From Chryseolinea soli (lineage in GTDB: Bacteria > Bacteroidota > Bacteroidia > Cytophagales > Cyclobacteriaceae): DNA of 64,000 bases. The notes beneath the pieces are model-generated. The model searched no databases. It had not been told where the DNA came from and saw only the letters and a list, made by a program, of their open reading frames with translations. The position numbers were made by a program, and so were the translations under genes. This document shows, one piece after another, positions 1 through 8,993 of this stretch. Each line of letters begins with the position of its first letter. Position 1 is the first letter of the stretch. The DNA lies in NCBI RefSeq assembly GCF_003589925.1, contig NZ_CP032382.1, forward strand, positions 6,014,001-6,078,000, given 5' to 3'.

Positions 1-1574
1 CGTTTCAGGAAGGCGCCGTCAGCGCTCATTTGGTGTTCGCGGTAGATGCCCAATATCCTTCCGGCCTGGCCATCGATGGAAGGTTGTTCGTCATATTCGC
101 CGCGAAAGCCGATATGACCATCGTCGTGAAAGGCAACCCCTAAGTCTACACGCTCGCGCGTGTCGCGTTCCAGCGCGGGGAAGATGCGCGCCATGGCATG
201 CGCATATTGCCACACGTGATTGCACGTGCCGGGACAACTTCCCACACCTTCCCAGGCGTAGAACCTCCCGGATTGAAAACGGTGACAGGTGGTGGTGGCC
301 AGTGTTGAAATGTTGAGGAACGTGCGCTCCAGGAACCAATAAGGCAGCGTGCTTTCGCGATACCATGTGTCGCACCAGAGATTGGTTTGCGTAGAGAGCT
401 TTTCAAAGTGTTGGCGAATATAGTCCGCTACTTCCACAGAAGATTTGAAGCGGTTGGCATAATAACGACCGCCCTCTTTTTTCAGACTTTCAAAGGTGAG
501 GTTCGGATAATACCAGGCGATAACATAGTGCTGGGTTTTTGTTTCGCCGGCCTTCAGGGCAAAATCATTTCCTACGCTGGCAATGGATGCGTTGCCGTGT
601 TCGGTCTTGCTTTGTTCGCGATGATCGGCGGTGAAGAAGCCATCTGTAAATTCAAGTTTAGCCGCGGTGTTGATCCTTGTATTTTCGTTTAGAGAGGCCA
701 GGCAAAAATTGCCATAGTCATGGGCGCTCTTAAAGGGTTCATCCGCCCAATTGTAGCTGTCGGTATACTCCAGCACGGCCGAAAGTCCGTCCTTCGCAGA
801 AGCTTTGTTTACGCGGAAATACTGCTGATCGATGGCTGTGTATAAACACGATTTGTTCTCCAGCCACCCCGTGATACTGATCTTTACCGGGGTATTACTT
901 TTATTTTCGATCGAAAAACTGAGTATGGTGGCGGGCAGACCTGAATCATCTTCATCCAATGGGATAAAGGGTGAATAAGCTTTCAACACCACAGCCACCG
1001 GTAGAGCAGGATCGCTATAGCGGATGGTGGCCATCGGATAGGTGGCTTCGAAAGCAATCTCTTCCCAATCCTCCTGTTGCAGACGCTTGATCACGGTTTT
1101 TCCTTCGTACTCCAGGCGAATGGCAAAGCCCTGCTCCAGCGGACGCACGTCTTTCACGGGCTCCACATAGTTAGCCCCGTCAAACGGGCGCACGTAGTCA
1201 AAGTTGAATTGAATTTTTTCGTGCCAAGGGATATTCTTATAGACCACACCCGTTTGATTCTTGTTGAACACATCCCACAGCCAGAGCCGGCCATCGCCAC
1301 CCAGGTACACCATGCCGGTCTGGATGCCCCCCACGGGCATGCCGATGTAGGCGAGCTCGTTCCGGCTTTTCAAATAGGTGGTGGCCGTGCCGCGATCATA
1401 GAGCGACCTGATCCATTTGGCATCCAGCTTTTTTTCAAGTTGTGCGCCGGGATTCTCTTTCTTGCCGGGAGTGGTCGTTTCACCGAAATTGGCATAGGGC
1501 ACTGCCAGCATTCCCGCAGAGATCAAGCTGGATTGCTTTAGGAAACTTCTGCGTTTTATGAAATTGTTTTTCAT
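1..1574 (-). CDS. GH116-family glycosidase (GBA2-like), Tat-exported, 3' end outside window
   Basis: Reading the minus strand from the ATG at 1574 gives about 524 open codons running off the left edge, so the C-terminus is missing. The N-terminus KRRSFLKQ followed by a hydrophobic stretch is a twin-arginine signal, so the protein is probably exported folded. The next part, with IGMPVGGIQTGMVYLGG near residue 70, is typical of the beta-sandwich N-domain of bile-acid beta-glucosidase/glucosylceramidase (GH116). Further on, WEGVGSCPGTCNHVW matches the start of the (alpha/alpha)6 catalytic domain; the Glu is the likely nucleophile. The acid/base Asp would lie outside the window. The role is probably hydrolysis of beta-glucosides or beta-xylosides in the periplasm; the substrate is unknown. 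A promoter-like sequence lies just upstream (1614-1644). Confidence 0.85.
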   Translation of the reverse strand, partial: MKNNFIKRRSFLKQSSLISAGMLAVPYANFGETTTPGKKENPGAQLEKKLDAKWIRSLYDRGTATTYLKSRNELAYIGMPVGGIQTGMVYLGGDGRLWLWDVFNKNQTGVVYKNIPWHEKIQFNFDYVRPFDGANYVEPVKDVRPLEQGFAIRLEYEGKTVIKRLQQEDWEEIAFEATYPMATIRYSDPALPVAVVLKAYSPFIPLDEDDSGLPATILSFSIENKSNTPVKISITGWLENKSCLYTAIDQQYFRVNKASAKDGLSAVLEYTDSYNWADEPFKSAHDYGNFCLASLNENTRINTAAKLEFTDGFFTADHREQSKTEHGNASIASVGNDFALKAGETKTQHYVIAWYYPNLTFESLKKEGGRYYANRFKSSVEVADYIRQHFEKLSTQTNLWCDTWYRESTLPYWFLERTFLNISTLATTTCHRFQSGRFYAWEGVGSCPGTCNHVWQYAHAMARIFPALERDTRERVDLGVAFHDDGHIGFRGEYDEQPSIDGQAGRILGIYREHQMSADGAFLK

Positions 1575-1613
1575 GGGAGCGTGGTCGTTAAAACGTGTCT
1601 GGAGGTTGCTAGT

Positions 1614-1644
1614 CAAACTTAATGAAAAGCAGGAAGGAGTAAAA
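1614..1644 (-). promoter_or_regulatory. Bacteroidota-type promoter for the GH116 gene
   Basis: On the minus strand TTTT, 19 bases, then TAAGTTTG. This is one mismatch from the Bacteroidota consensus TTTG-N19-TAnnTTTG. It lies about 40 bases upstream of the ATG at 1574. Sequence match only. Confidence 0.45.
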
Positions 1645-1755
1645 ATAAAGCCTCCTCGTCCATGCGTGAAAGCTTGCCATTGGCCATTGCGAAAGCGCGG
1701 AAAAATTGATTTCGATGCGAGTGAATATTGTTCCCCCGGCAGTCCTGATCTGAAT

Positions 1756-2208
1756 TTAAGGTTTCACGGTCTTTAACATGTCGTGAACGGCTGTGAGGTC
1801 TTTGAGGGTTAAGTCGTAACCCATGCGGATATAGCGAATGGTGATCTCCGAGTCGATCTTAATGATGCACATCACGTCGTTGTGAACGACCAAGGCATAG
1901 CGATTGTTGGGAAGGGAGGAGAAGCCTCGGTTGAAGGTCTGAATGGCGGCAGAAGAGAAGCCGATGTCGATGTAGTTTTTCTTTACCACGGGGTCGTATA
2001 GGATGTCGGTGATATAGTCGACCTGGTCGAGGTTTAGGATAGGCTTCTTTGAAATGCATACTTTGGCACCCCCGATGAGCATGGCCACCTCATTTTCGCA
2101 GTGCACTCTTTTCGAAGAAGGGGAAAGCATGTACACACCCTCGTTGTGCTCCTGCACGTGGGGTGTCCAGAGCAGCAATATCCATAGATATGCGAGGGGC
2201 GAGATCAC
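1756..2208 (-). CDS. Small secreted protein, possibly SecD P1-head-like fold
   Basis: 150 residues from a GTG start, six bases after the stop of the upstream fucosidase gene, so probably cotranscribed with it. Residues 1-20 are hydrophobic and resemble an uncleaved or weak signal peptide. The body alternates short strands with two helices, ends with a conserved-looking IRMGYDLTLKDLTAVHDML segment, and resembles by eye the P1 head subdomain of SecD (also found in stand-alone Bacteroidota proteins). No catalytic motif is visible, and two cysteines occur in the mature part. It could equally be an unrelated alpha+beta domain; function unknown. Confidence 0.6.
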   Translation of the reverse strand: MISPLAYLWILLLWTPHVQEHNEGVYMLSPSSKRVHCENEVAMLIGGAKVCISKKPILNLDQVDYITDILYDPVVKKNYIDIGFSSAAIQTFNRGFSSLPNNRYALVVHNDVMCIIKIDSEITIRYIRMGYDLTLKDLTAVHDMLKTVKP

Positions 2209-2214
2209 AGGTAT

Positions 2215-3657
2215 TTAGTAAAGTTCTACATTCGAGATCAACGGGCAAGCCCGGGCGGCAGTTATGTTTACCCGTATTTTTTCCGCCTGCGCGGGATCTA
2301 ATTTCAAGATGCGTTTGTAACCGATCGTAGTTCCCTCCGCCAGCGGATGCCATGCGCCATCGTGAAAGCTTTCTACGGTAAAAGATTTCACGCGCTGGCC
2401 CAGCTTGATGTATTCCTGCAGCAGTATAAATTTAATCTCCTGCGATTTGTTCAACGCGATCTCGAACGTTCCGGTGGTTTTGTCGTCGTCGGTGGCCCAA
2501 TAGGTTTCCGGGTTTCCGTCGGTGGTGTTGGCGGCGGCGTATTGATCGGCCTGGCCGCGGTAGTCTTCGGCTTCGGCTGGAGCGTGCAGGATCAGGTTGG
2601 TCTTAAAGGCCGCGTCCAGCAGCGCGCGCCATCCCTGCAGTGCTTTGATGTCATTTTCATGGATCAGTCCGCGGCGGTCCGGGGGCACGTTCAGGAGCAG
2701 GGTGGAGCCTCGTCCCACGGAGGTCAGGTAAATTTCGAACAGGCGCTCCGGTGTTTTCACAAGCGAATCCTCTTCAGCGTGATAGAACCACCCCGGCCGG
2801 ATCGAAACATCCACTTCGGCGGGCACCCAATTTTTTCCTTCCGGGTCGCCTTCGTTCAGCAACTTCTCGATGCCCGCTTTGCCCGCAAACAAGGTGTCGG
2901 TGCTGATGGTGTTCCAGTTGGTCTCGCCGGCCAATCCTTTTTCGTTCCCTACCCAGCGGACACCGGGTCCGGCGTCGCTGAAAAAGAGAATGTTGGGCTC
3001 CATTTTACGCACCATGTCCAACGTGGTGGGCCAGTCATAATAAGTAGCGCCTTTGATCTTGCGCATTTCACGCTTGCCGCCATAGTAGCCATCGCCACCG
3101 TTGGCACCGTCAAACCACATTTCCACGACCGGGCCATACGCCGTAAAAAGTTCTTTCAACTGATTGCGATAATAGTCAACATAAGCCGGTGTGCCATAGT
3201 CGGCACGATTGCGGTCCCACGGCGATAAATAGATTCCAAATTTCAGGTCGTGCTTTTTGCAGGCCTCCGACACGGCCTTCACCACGTCGCCATGACCGCC
3301 TTGAAACGGGCTGTGTTTCACCGAGTGTTCGGTGTATTGGCTGGGCCATAAACAAAAGCCGTCGTGATGCTTGCAGGTGAGGATGGCGGTCTTGAATCCG
3401 GCATCTTTCAGTGTGGTAATCCACTGGTCGGCGTCGAACTGGGATGGATTGAAAATGGAAGGGCTTTCATCCCCATAACCCCACTCTTTGCCCGTAAAGG
3501 TATTCGTGGTAAAGTGAATGAACGCATTGGTTTCCATGGCATGCCATGCCAGCTGTGAGGCTGACGGCACCGGGCCGAAGGGTTGGGGTGGTGCCACCTC
3601 TTTGGAAGCACACGAAAACAAACAGAGCACTGGCAGAAATATCCCGACGGATCGCAT
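2215..3657 (-). CDS. Alpha-L-fucosidase, GH29, lipoprotein
   Basis: 480 residues. The N-terminus has a lipoprotein signal with lipobox LFSC (Cys16), placing the enzyme on the periplasmic or outer-membrane surface. The TIM-barrel core carries CKHHDGFCLWPS (about residues 95-106) and EMWFDGANG, in which Asp183 is the expected GH29 nucleophile. The length and FDGANGG motif fit the GH29-B type, which favours alpha-1,3/1,4-linked fucose with branching. The last 130 residues look like a beta-sandwich (F5/8 type C-like) carbohydrate-binding domain. It cleaves terminal fucose from glycans and sits with a GH116 enzyme and a DUF255 protein on the same strand, suggesting glycan use. The GH29 acid/base residue is not well conserved and cannot be assigned by eye. 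Confidence 0.92.
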   Translation of the reverse strand: MRSVGIFLPVLCLFSCASKEVAPPQPFGPVPSASQLAWHAMETNAFIHFTTNTFTGKEWGYGDESPSIFNPSQFDADQWITTLKDAGFKTAILTCKHHDGFCLWPSQYTEHSVKHSPFQGGHGDVVKAVSEACKKHDLKFGIYLSPWDRNRADYGTPAYVDYYRNQLKELFTAYGPVVEMWFDGANGGDGYYGGKREMRKIKGATYYDWPTTLDMVRKMEPNILFFSDAGPGVRWVGNEKGLAGETNWNTISTDTLFAGKAGIEKLLNEGDPEGKNWVPAEVDVSIRPGWFYHAEEDSLVKTPERLFEIYLTSVGRGSTLLLNVPPDRRGLIHENDIKALQGWRALLDAAFKTNLILHAPAEAEDYRGQADQYAAANTTDGNPETYWATDDDKTTGTFEIALNKSQEIKFILLQEYIKLGQRVKSFTVESFHDGAWHPLAEGTTIGYKRILKLDPAQAEKIRVNITAARACPLISNVELY

Positions 3658-3718
3658 AGGAAAACATTTTCCGTGAATATACAGAAATGCGTTTTACACG
3701 AAACACCCTCGCGCGTAT

Positions 3719-5737
3719 TTATTGGATTTGTGACAGCGCTTCTTCAACGGTGTGCACCGGCAGACGGCAAGTCTTGTTGTAACACACGTATAACGTTGGT
3801 CTATCCCCCAAGACGGGTTTGTCCTGCAACAGTGGAAGATTGCTTTTGTCTTCTGTTCCCTGCACCAAGGCAAAGGGCAAATACTGTTGCCCCCATTCCC
3901 GGCGCACGGCGCTCAAATCCTTGCCCGTCATAACGATCTCCGCCATCCCTTTCCGGACTTCGGTGTGTGCTATCGCCCACTGGGACATATAGTTCGGTTC
4001 CGACTTCACCAGATGCGACAGGCTCTCCGTCATGGCCACGGCCATCTGCTTCCAGCCGTCGTTATCCAAAAGCGTTCCGGCGTGAAAAAGGTTTTGCGCC
4101 ATGATGGCGTTGGAGGACGGGATAACGTTGTCGAAGATCTCCTTTTTACGGGAAAGCAGGGGCTCTGCCGTCAGCGAAGAATAATAAAAATACCCATCGG
4201 TGGCGTCATAGAATTGCGCCAGCGTGTAGCCAATCAGTGCGGCGGCGCGATGCAGCCATTCTTCCTCGAACGTGGCCTGGTATAGTTTCAATTGGGCCTG
4301 GATCACATACGCATAATCGTCGAGGAAGCCGGTGGTGACACTGTGCTTGCCTTTCCAGGAGCGATACAGGACATCGCCGTTTTGCAGGGCGGTCGTCAGA
4401 AAGGTCATGTTCTTTTGGGCAGCTTTCAAAAATCTGTCGTCGGCAAAAACGCGGTAGGCATCCACCAGGCCGCACACCGTCATGGCGTTCCAGGCGGTGA
4501 TCACCTTATCGTCCAGCCCAGGCCGGATCCGTTTGGCGCGCGCGGTGTGCAAGATCTTCTTGGCGCGGTCCAGGATAGCCTTCCAGGTTTCGGCGTCCAG
4601 GTTATGTATCTTCAGGAAGTCCGCTTCGGGTTTGTGGCGGGTCAGGATGTTGTTGCCATGTTCCCAGTTGCCTGCTGGTTTCAGGTCATAGTAGTCCGTC
4701 AGTAAAGGCTCATCCTTACCCAACAGATCCTGCCATTCTGCATTCGTCCACACATAGTATTGTCCCTCCACGCCTTCGCTGTCGGCATCCAGGGCGGAGT
4801 AGAAGCCACCCAGGGCGTGTGTCATTTCTTGTTGGAGCCAATCGAAGGTTTCATATACGGTTTCCTTGAACCGTTCGATCCGGGTCACGGCATATGCTTC
4901 GGAATAGAGGCTTAGAAGTTGTGCGTTGTCATAGAGCATTTTTTCAAAATGAGGGGCGAACCAATAAGGATCCACCGAATAACGCGCAAATCCACCGGCG
5001 AGCGTATCATAAATTCCTCCCGCCGCGGTGCGTTGCAACGTAATGACTACCTGCTGAAGCGCGGCCTCATCTTTGGTGATGTAATGATAGCGCAACAAAA
5101 AAAGCCAAACGGAGGGCATGATGAATTTTGGTGCACGGTCCATGCCACCCCACTGCGTGTCGAAATGCGCTTGGAGCTTTTTGAAAGCATCGGCGAGATC
5201 GGCGGTCAGTCCTTCGCCCTGGTAGGGTTGCTTGAAGCGCTGCACATCCGAACGAAGCAAATGCAACCGCAGCTCTTCGGCGGTGTCTTCGATCTGTGCG
5301 CGATTTACCTGGAAGGCTTTATGGATATTTTGCAGCACCTGCACCCAGGAGGACGGAGAAAAATACGTGCCGCCAAAAAAAGGTTTTTGCTCGGGGGTAA
5401 GAAACACATTCAGCGGCCACCCGCCGTTAACACCCAGGGCCTGAACGGCCTCCATATAAAGCTGGTCGATGTCGGGCCGTTCTTCGCGATCCACCTTGAT
5501 ACAAACAAACGCATCGTTCATCACCGCAGCGATGTTGTCGTGCTCAAACGATTCGCGCTCCATCACATGACACCAATGACACGACGAATAGCCGATGCTC
5601 ACCAGGATAGGCTTTCCTTCGCGTTGTGCTTTTTCCAGGGCCTCGGCTCCCCATTCATACCAATCCACCGGATTGTGGGCATGCTGCAGCAAATAAGGCG
5701 ATGTGGAATGGATCAGGCGGTTGGTTGATGGGGACAT
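3719..5737 (-). CDS. DUF255 thioredoxin-like protein (YyaL/SPATA20 family)
   Basis: 672 residues, the usual length for the family. The N-terminal part is a thioredoxin fold with [15 protein letters not shown] (Cys53 and Cys56 form a CxxC), followed by [10 protein letters not shown]. The remaining 500 residues are an (alpha/alpha)6-barrel like those of N-acylglucosamine epimerase-type enzymes, with the phrase [20 protein letters not shown]. The family is known to be conserved but lacks a settled biochemical role; a redox or carbohydrate-linked function has been suggested. No signal peptide, so cytoplasmic. It lies 12 bases after the GSCFA gene stop and is probably cotranscribed. Confidence 0.9.
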   Translation of the reverse strand: MSPSTNRLIHSTSPYLLQHAHNPVDWYEWGAEALEKAQREGKPILVSIGYSSCHWCHVMERESFEHDNIAAVMNDAFVCIKVDREERPDIDQLYMEAVQALGVNGGWPLNVFLTPEQKPFFGGTYFSPSSWVQVLQNIHKAFQVNRAQIEDTAEELRLHLLRSDVQRFKQPYQGEGLTADLADAFKKLQAHFDTQWGGMDRAPKFIMPSVWLFLLRYHYITKDEAALQQVVITLQRTAAGGIYDTLAGGFARYSVDPYWFAPHFEKMLYDNAQLLSLYSEAYAVTRIERFKETVYETFDWLQQEMTHALGGFYSALDADSEGVEGQYYVWTNAEWQDLLGKDEPLLTDYYDLKPAGNWEHGNNILTRHKPEADFLKIHNLDAETWKAILDRAKKILHTARAKRIRPGLDDKVITAWNAMTVCGLVDAYRVFADDRFLKAAQKNMTFLTTALQNGDVLYRSWKGKHSVTTGFLDDYAYVIQAQLKLYQATFEEEWLHRAAALIGYTLAQFYDATDGYFYYSSLTAEPLLSRKKEIFDNVIPSSNAIMAQNLFHAGTLLDNDGWKQMAVAMTESLSHLVKSEPNYMSQWAIAHTEVRKGMAEIVMTGKDLSAVRREWGQQYLPFALVQGTEDKSNLPLLQDKPVLGDRPTLYVCYNKTCRLPVHTVEEALSQIQ

Positions 5738-5749
5738 GTGGTTTATTAA

Positions 5750-6745
5750 TTATAGAAGTTGTGATTTTACAAAAGCGATCTCTTTTTCCAGCGGCACCGT
5801 GGCCTGCAACGCTTCCAATTTTTTTAAAGTGTCGTTTAGAAATCGCTGGTGTGCTTTGGACGACGTGTGAAACGGACGATGCACCAATGCGGCCCGGATG
5901 TCGTTCCATTGCTCGGCGAATTTTTTCAGGGCATCCGAAAAATAGCGGTGGCCAAAATGTTGCCAGATATAGTCTTCCGCCACCTCGGTGGGATGGATCA
6001 GGTCGGCCTTATAATAGCGGTAGTCGCGCAGGTCGTCGATCATCATCTCATAGGCGGGAAAGTAATCGACATTCGGATGCGTCGTGGAGAGCGTATGGCA
6101 GGCGGTTCGCAACACGGCCTTGCTCACGCTGTTCAGTTCCAGGGTATCTTTTACATGTCTGACGGGGCTCACCGTGAGGATGATCTTCAAATGGGGATTG
6201 AAGGTCATCAACTCCTGATACAGGGTATCAAACGAATCCACGATCTCCCGTTCCGATAGCAATACTTTTTCAAAATCCTGGCCGGGCATTTTATGACAGT
6301 TGGCCACGCGCTCGCCGGTGTCTTTTCTGATGTATGTCCAGGCGGTTCCATAGGTGAGGATCAGCCATTGCGTGTCTTTGAGGAAGTAATGGACCGATCC
6401 GATGACCTGTTTTAGCGTTTGCCGAAGTTTCTCGGGGTCCAGTGCAGAGATTTCTGAATGAAAGTCATAATTTAGGAAGACGTCGTGGTGTTGCAGAAAG
6501 GTTTGTGGCGGCGGCATTTCGTTGAAAAGAGCGTAGCGCAAAGCTTTGTGGATAGCGTGAGGGTTGTAGAGGACCCCAAAGGGATTGGCCATGACCGTCA
6601 TTTTGGAGGACAGCATGCGTTCGCCCATGCTGTGCGCAAAACACGAGCCCAAAGTCAAAATCTTGTCGTAAAGACCTATCTGAGGGGTCTTTGACGTCAT
6701 GCTAACGATTGTTCGAAAGTGATCCATAAAATTATGTTTCCGCAA
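5750..6745 (-). CDS. GSCFA domain protein
   Basis: 331 residues. The name-giving motif appears as TLGSCFAHSMGERM near residue 31, followed by NPFGVLYNP. This is an SGNH/GDSL-like hydrolase fold in which the Ser of GSCFA is the likely nucleophile; an Asp and His later in the protein (DLIHPTEVAEDYIW near residue 247) complete the pattern seen in SGNH enzymes. The substrate is not known; acyl or acetyl ester transfer on glycans is a family-level guess. No signal peptide is visible. First gene of a minus-strand run that continues with the DUF255 gene. Confidence 0.88.
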   Translation of the reverse strand: MRKHNFMDHFRTIVSMTSKTPQIGLYDKILTLGSCFAHSMGERMLSSKMTVMANPFGVLYNPHAIHKALRYALFNEMPPPQTFLQHHDVFLNYDFHSEISALDPEKLRQTLKQVIGSVHYFLKDTQWLILTYGTAWTYIRKDTGERVANCHKMPGQDFEKVLLSEREIVDSFDTLYQELMTFNPHLKIILTVSPVRHVKDTLELNSVSKAVLRTACHTLSTTHPNVDYFPAYEMMIDDLRDYRYYKADLIHPTEVAEDYIWQHFGHRYFSDALKKFAEQWNDIRAALVHRPFHTSSKAHQRFLNDTLKKLEALQATVPLEKEIAFVKSQLL

Positions 6746-6749
6746 ACAC

Positions 6750-6781
6750 TTGAAAATTTCGAGCTTTTTGTAATACTTTAG
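6750..6781 (+). promoter_or_regulatory. Candidate promoter of the nagB-like gene
   Basis: TTG, 21 bases, then TACTTTAG, about 36 bases before the ATG at 6818. The -7 box has one mismatch to TAnnTTTG and the spacing is slightly long. The same TACTTTAG box precedes the ATP-grasp gene at 12409-12416 (minus). Confidence 0.35.
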
Positions 6782-6817
6782 CCTTTGATAAGCAATTGAT
6801 CAAACCAAGTCAAAATT

Positions 6818-8722
6818 ATGAATAACGACCTTACGGCCTTTGAAAAAATTCCTGTAAAAATCTTTAGCACCTCCGAAGAAGGCTCTGTCCACGTAGCCCG
6901 CGAGATCGCTGCCCTCATCAAGTCGCGTCAAAAAGAGAACAAGCCTTGTGTGTTGGGGCTTGCCACGGGATCGACACCGACTCGCCTCTATGCCGAATTG
7001 ATCAAGATGCATCAGAAAGAAGGCCTGAGCTTCAAAAATGTTTACACGTTCAACCTGGACGAATACTATCCCATGCCGCCCGATGCCCTGCAAAGCTATG
7101 TGCGGTTCATGCGCGAGCATTTGTTCGACCACATCGACATCCCCAAAAAGAACATTCACATCCCCGATGGCACACTCGCCAAAGACGATGTCCAGGATTT
7201 CTGCAAAAGCTATGAAGAAAAGATCGACCGCCTCGGCGGACTCGACATCCAAATATTGGGGATCGGCCGTACGGGCCACATCGGTTTTAACGAACCCGGT
7301 TCTTCCGAAAAATCCCTGACCCGCCTGGTGACCCTCGACCAGGTTACCCGCATCGATGCGGCCAGCGATTTCTTTGGCGAGGAGAACGTTCCGCGCAAAG
7401 CCATCACCATGGGTGTAGGCTCGATCATGAAGGCCAACAAAGTGTACATGATGGCCTGGGGCGAAGGTAAATCGTCCGTGATCAAGAAGGCCGTAGAAGG
7501 TCCCGTCACCGATCAGATTCCTTCCTCGTTCCTGCAACGTCACCGAGACTGTACCGTGGTGCTGGACGACGCCGCATCTTCGGCGCTGACCCGCATCAAA
7601 ACGCCTTGGATCCTGGACAGCGTTGCCTGGAACGAAAAGCTTATTCGCAAGGCCGTAGTGTGGCTCTGTCAGAAAGTGAGCAAACCCGTTCTGAAGCTCA
7701 CCAACCACGACTACATGGAACACGGCATGGGCGACATCATCACCGAATTCGGCTCCGCCTATAAAGTGAACATCAAGGTATTCAACTTCCTCCAACATAC
7801 CATCACCGGCTGGCCGGGTGGAAAGCCCAACGCAGACGATACCAACCGTCCTGAACGCGCCAAGCCGTTCCCCAAACGCGTGGTCCTCTTCTCGCCACAC
7901 CCCGACGATGATGTGATCTCCATGGGCGGAACGTTCATCCGCCTGGTAGACCAAGGACACGAAGTGCACGTGGCCTACCAAACTTCCGGCAACATCGCCG
8001 TGTTCGACGACGACGCCATCCGCTTTGCCGACTTCGTGCGCGATTTCAATGACCAGTTCGGCCTGAGCAAAGCCGACGGTGCGCGCTTCTACAAGAAAGT
8101 GGTGCAGTCCCTCCAGAAGAAAGGACCCGGCCAATTGGACAGCCCCGAGGTGTTGAAGATCAAAGGCCTGATCAGAAGGGGAGAAGCCAAAGCAGGCGGC
8201 CGCTACGTGGGCATCCCCGACGAACAAATGCACTTCCTGGACATGCCGTTCTACGAAACGGGTGCCGTGAAAAAGAAACCCCTCGGTGAAGAAGATATCA
8301 AAGTGGTCATGGAAATATTGGAGCGCGTGAAACCCCACCAGGTCTACGCCGCCGGCGACTTGTCCGACCCGCACGGAACGCACCGCGTGTGTCTCGCCGC
8401 CATCTTTGAAGCGTTGAGAAGATTGAAGAAAAAACCGTGGGCAAAAGATTGCTGGGTATGGTTATACCGCGGCGCATGGCAAGAGTGGGACATCGACCAA
8501 ATCGAAATGGCCGTACCCCTCAGCCCCGACGAACTGATGCGCAAACGCCGCGCAGTCTTCAAACACCAATCCCAAAAAGACAGCGCCATGTTCCCCGGCA
8601 GCGACAAACGCGAATTCTGGATGCGGGCTGAAGACAGAAATCACGCGACCGCGAATGCGTATAATGACTTAGGGCTCGCCGAATATGAAGCCATGGAAGC
8701 GTTTGTGCGATACAAATTCTGA
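6818..8722 (+). CDS. NagB-like glucosamine-6-phosphate deaminase fused to a PIG-L deacetylase
   Basis: 634 residues, about twice the length of ordinary NagB. Residues 1-300 are a NagB isomerase/deaminase domain: GLATGSTPTRLY (47-58, phosphate loop), FNLDEYY (79-85, with the catalytic Asp equivalent) and GIGRTGHIGFNEPGS (148-162, His154 and Glu159). At the position of E. coli Asp141, two residues before the His, there is Thr152. Residues 350-634 are a PIG-L/LmbE zinc N-acetylglucosamine deacetylase domain with SPHPDDD at 359-365. The fusion implies successive deacetylation and deamination of an amino sugar such as GlcNAc-6-phosphate, feeding glycolysis. Cytoplasmic and monocistronic, with a strong terminator after it. 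Fusions of this kind occur in other Bacteroidota; the order of the two activities here is inferred. Confidence 0.9.
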   Translation: MNNDLTAFEKIPVKIFSTSEEGSVHVAREIAALIKSRQKENKPCVLGLATGSTPTRLYAELIKMHQKEGLSFKNVYTFNLDEYYPMPPDALQSYVRFMREHLFDHIDIPKKNIHIPDGTLAKDDVQDFCKSYEEKIDRLGGLDIQILGIGRTGHIGFNEPGSSEKSLTRLVTLDQVTRIDAASDFFGEENVPRKAITMGVGSIMKANKVYMMAWGEGKSSVIKKAVEGPVTDQIPSSFLQRHRDCTVVLDDAASSALTRIKTPWILDSVAWNEKLIRKAVVWLCQKVSKPVLKLTNHDYMEHGMGDIITEFGSAYKVNIKVFNFLQHTITGWPGGKPNADDTNRPERAKPFPKRVVLFSPHPDDDVISMGGTFIRLVDQGHEVHVAYQTSGNIAVFDDDAIRFADFVRDFNDQFGLSKADGARFYKKVVQSLQKKGPGQLDSPEVLKIKGLIRRGEAKAGGRYVGIPDEQMHFLDMPFYETGAVKKKPLGEEDIKVVMEILERVKPHQVYAAGDLSDPHGTHRVCLAAIFEALRRLKKKPWAKDCWVWLYRGAWQEWDIDQIEMAVPLSPDELMRKRRAVFKHQSQKDSAMFPGSDKREFWMRAEDRNHATANAYNDLGLAEYEAMEAFVRYKF

Positions 8723-8730
8723 GAGGCGGA

Positions 8731-8790
8731 GTTCAGGAGCCAGAATCCAGGAGCCAGGAGCCCGAATTTTCTGAGCTCTGATTCCAGGAG
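8731..8790 (+). repeat. GGAGCCAG-type intergenic repeat, left arm
   Basis: Tandem variants of CAGGAGCCAGAATCCAGGAG. The reverse complement recurs at 8941-8993, so the two copies flank the nagB terminator in inverted orientation. Same family as the repeats at 21098, 25655, 28064 and 47360. Confidence 0.8.
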
Positions 8791-8830
8791 AAACGCTGGT
8801 AGCCAGACTTTGCAACCGCGAAATAGAAAA

Positions 8831-8865
8831 GCCGGGGATATCGATTATCCCCGGCTTCTTTTTTT
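8831..8865 (+). terminator. Rho-independent terminator after the nagB-like gene
   Basis: Perfect 10-bp stem GCCGGGGATA / TATCCCCGGC with a 5-base loop, followed by CTTCTTTTTTT. Lies 108 bases past the stop. Confidence 0.9.
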
Positions 8866-8940
8866 ATCCATAAAAAGGAAATCAAAAACTCAACCCAAAC
8901 TGCGCCACTAAATTCTACCTACTACTGAATTCTAAAAATG

Positions 8941-8993
8941 CTGACTCCTGAATTTACTCCTGGCTCCCGGCTCCTGGATTCTGGCTCCTGATC
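8941..8993 (-). repeat. GGAGCCAG-type intergenic repeat, right arm
   Basis: Contains CTCCTGGCTCCCGGCTCCTG and GATTCTGGCTCCTGA, the reverse complement of the copy at 8731-8790. It ends at the stop codon of the transglutaminase gene. Confidence 0.8.

Noticed and set aside
2347..3228. 293-codon frame antisense to the fucosidase
   Set aside because: No family resemblance; composition is that of a shadow of GH29.
6800..8383. Open 527-codon frame antisense to the nagB-like gene
   Set aside because: It is fully antisense to a protein with intact motifs and has the His/Val/Gly-rich composition of a reverse-frame artefact in a GC-rich gene.
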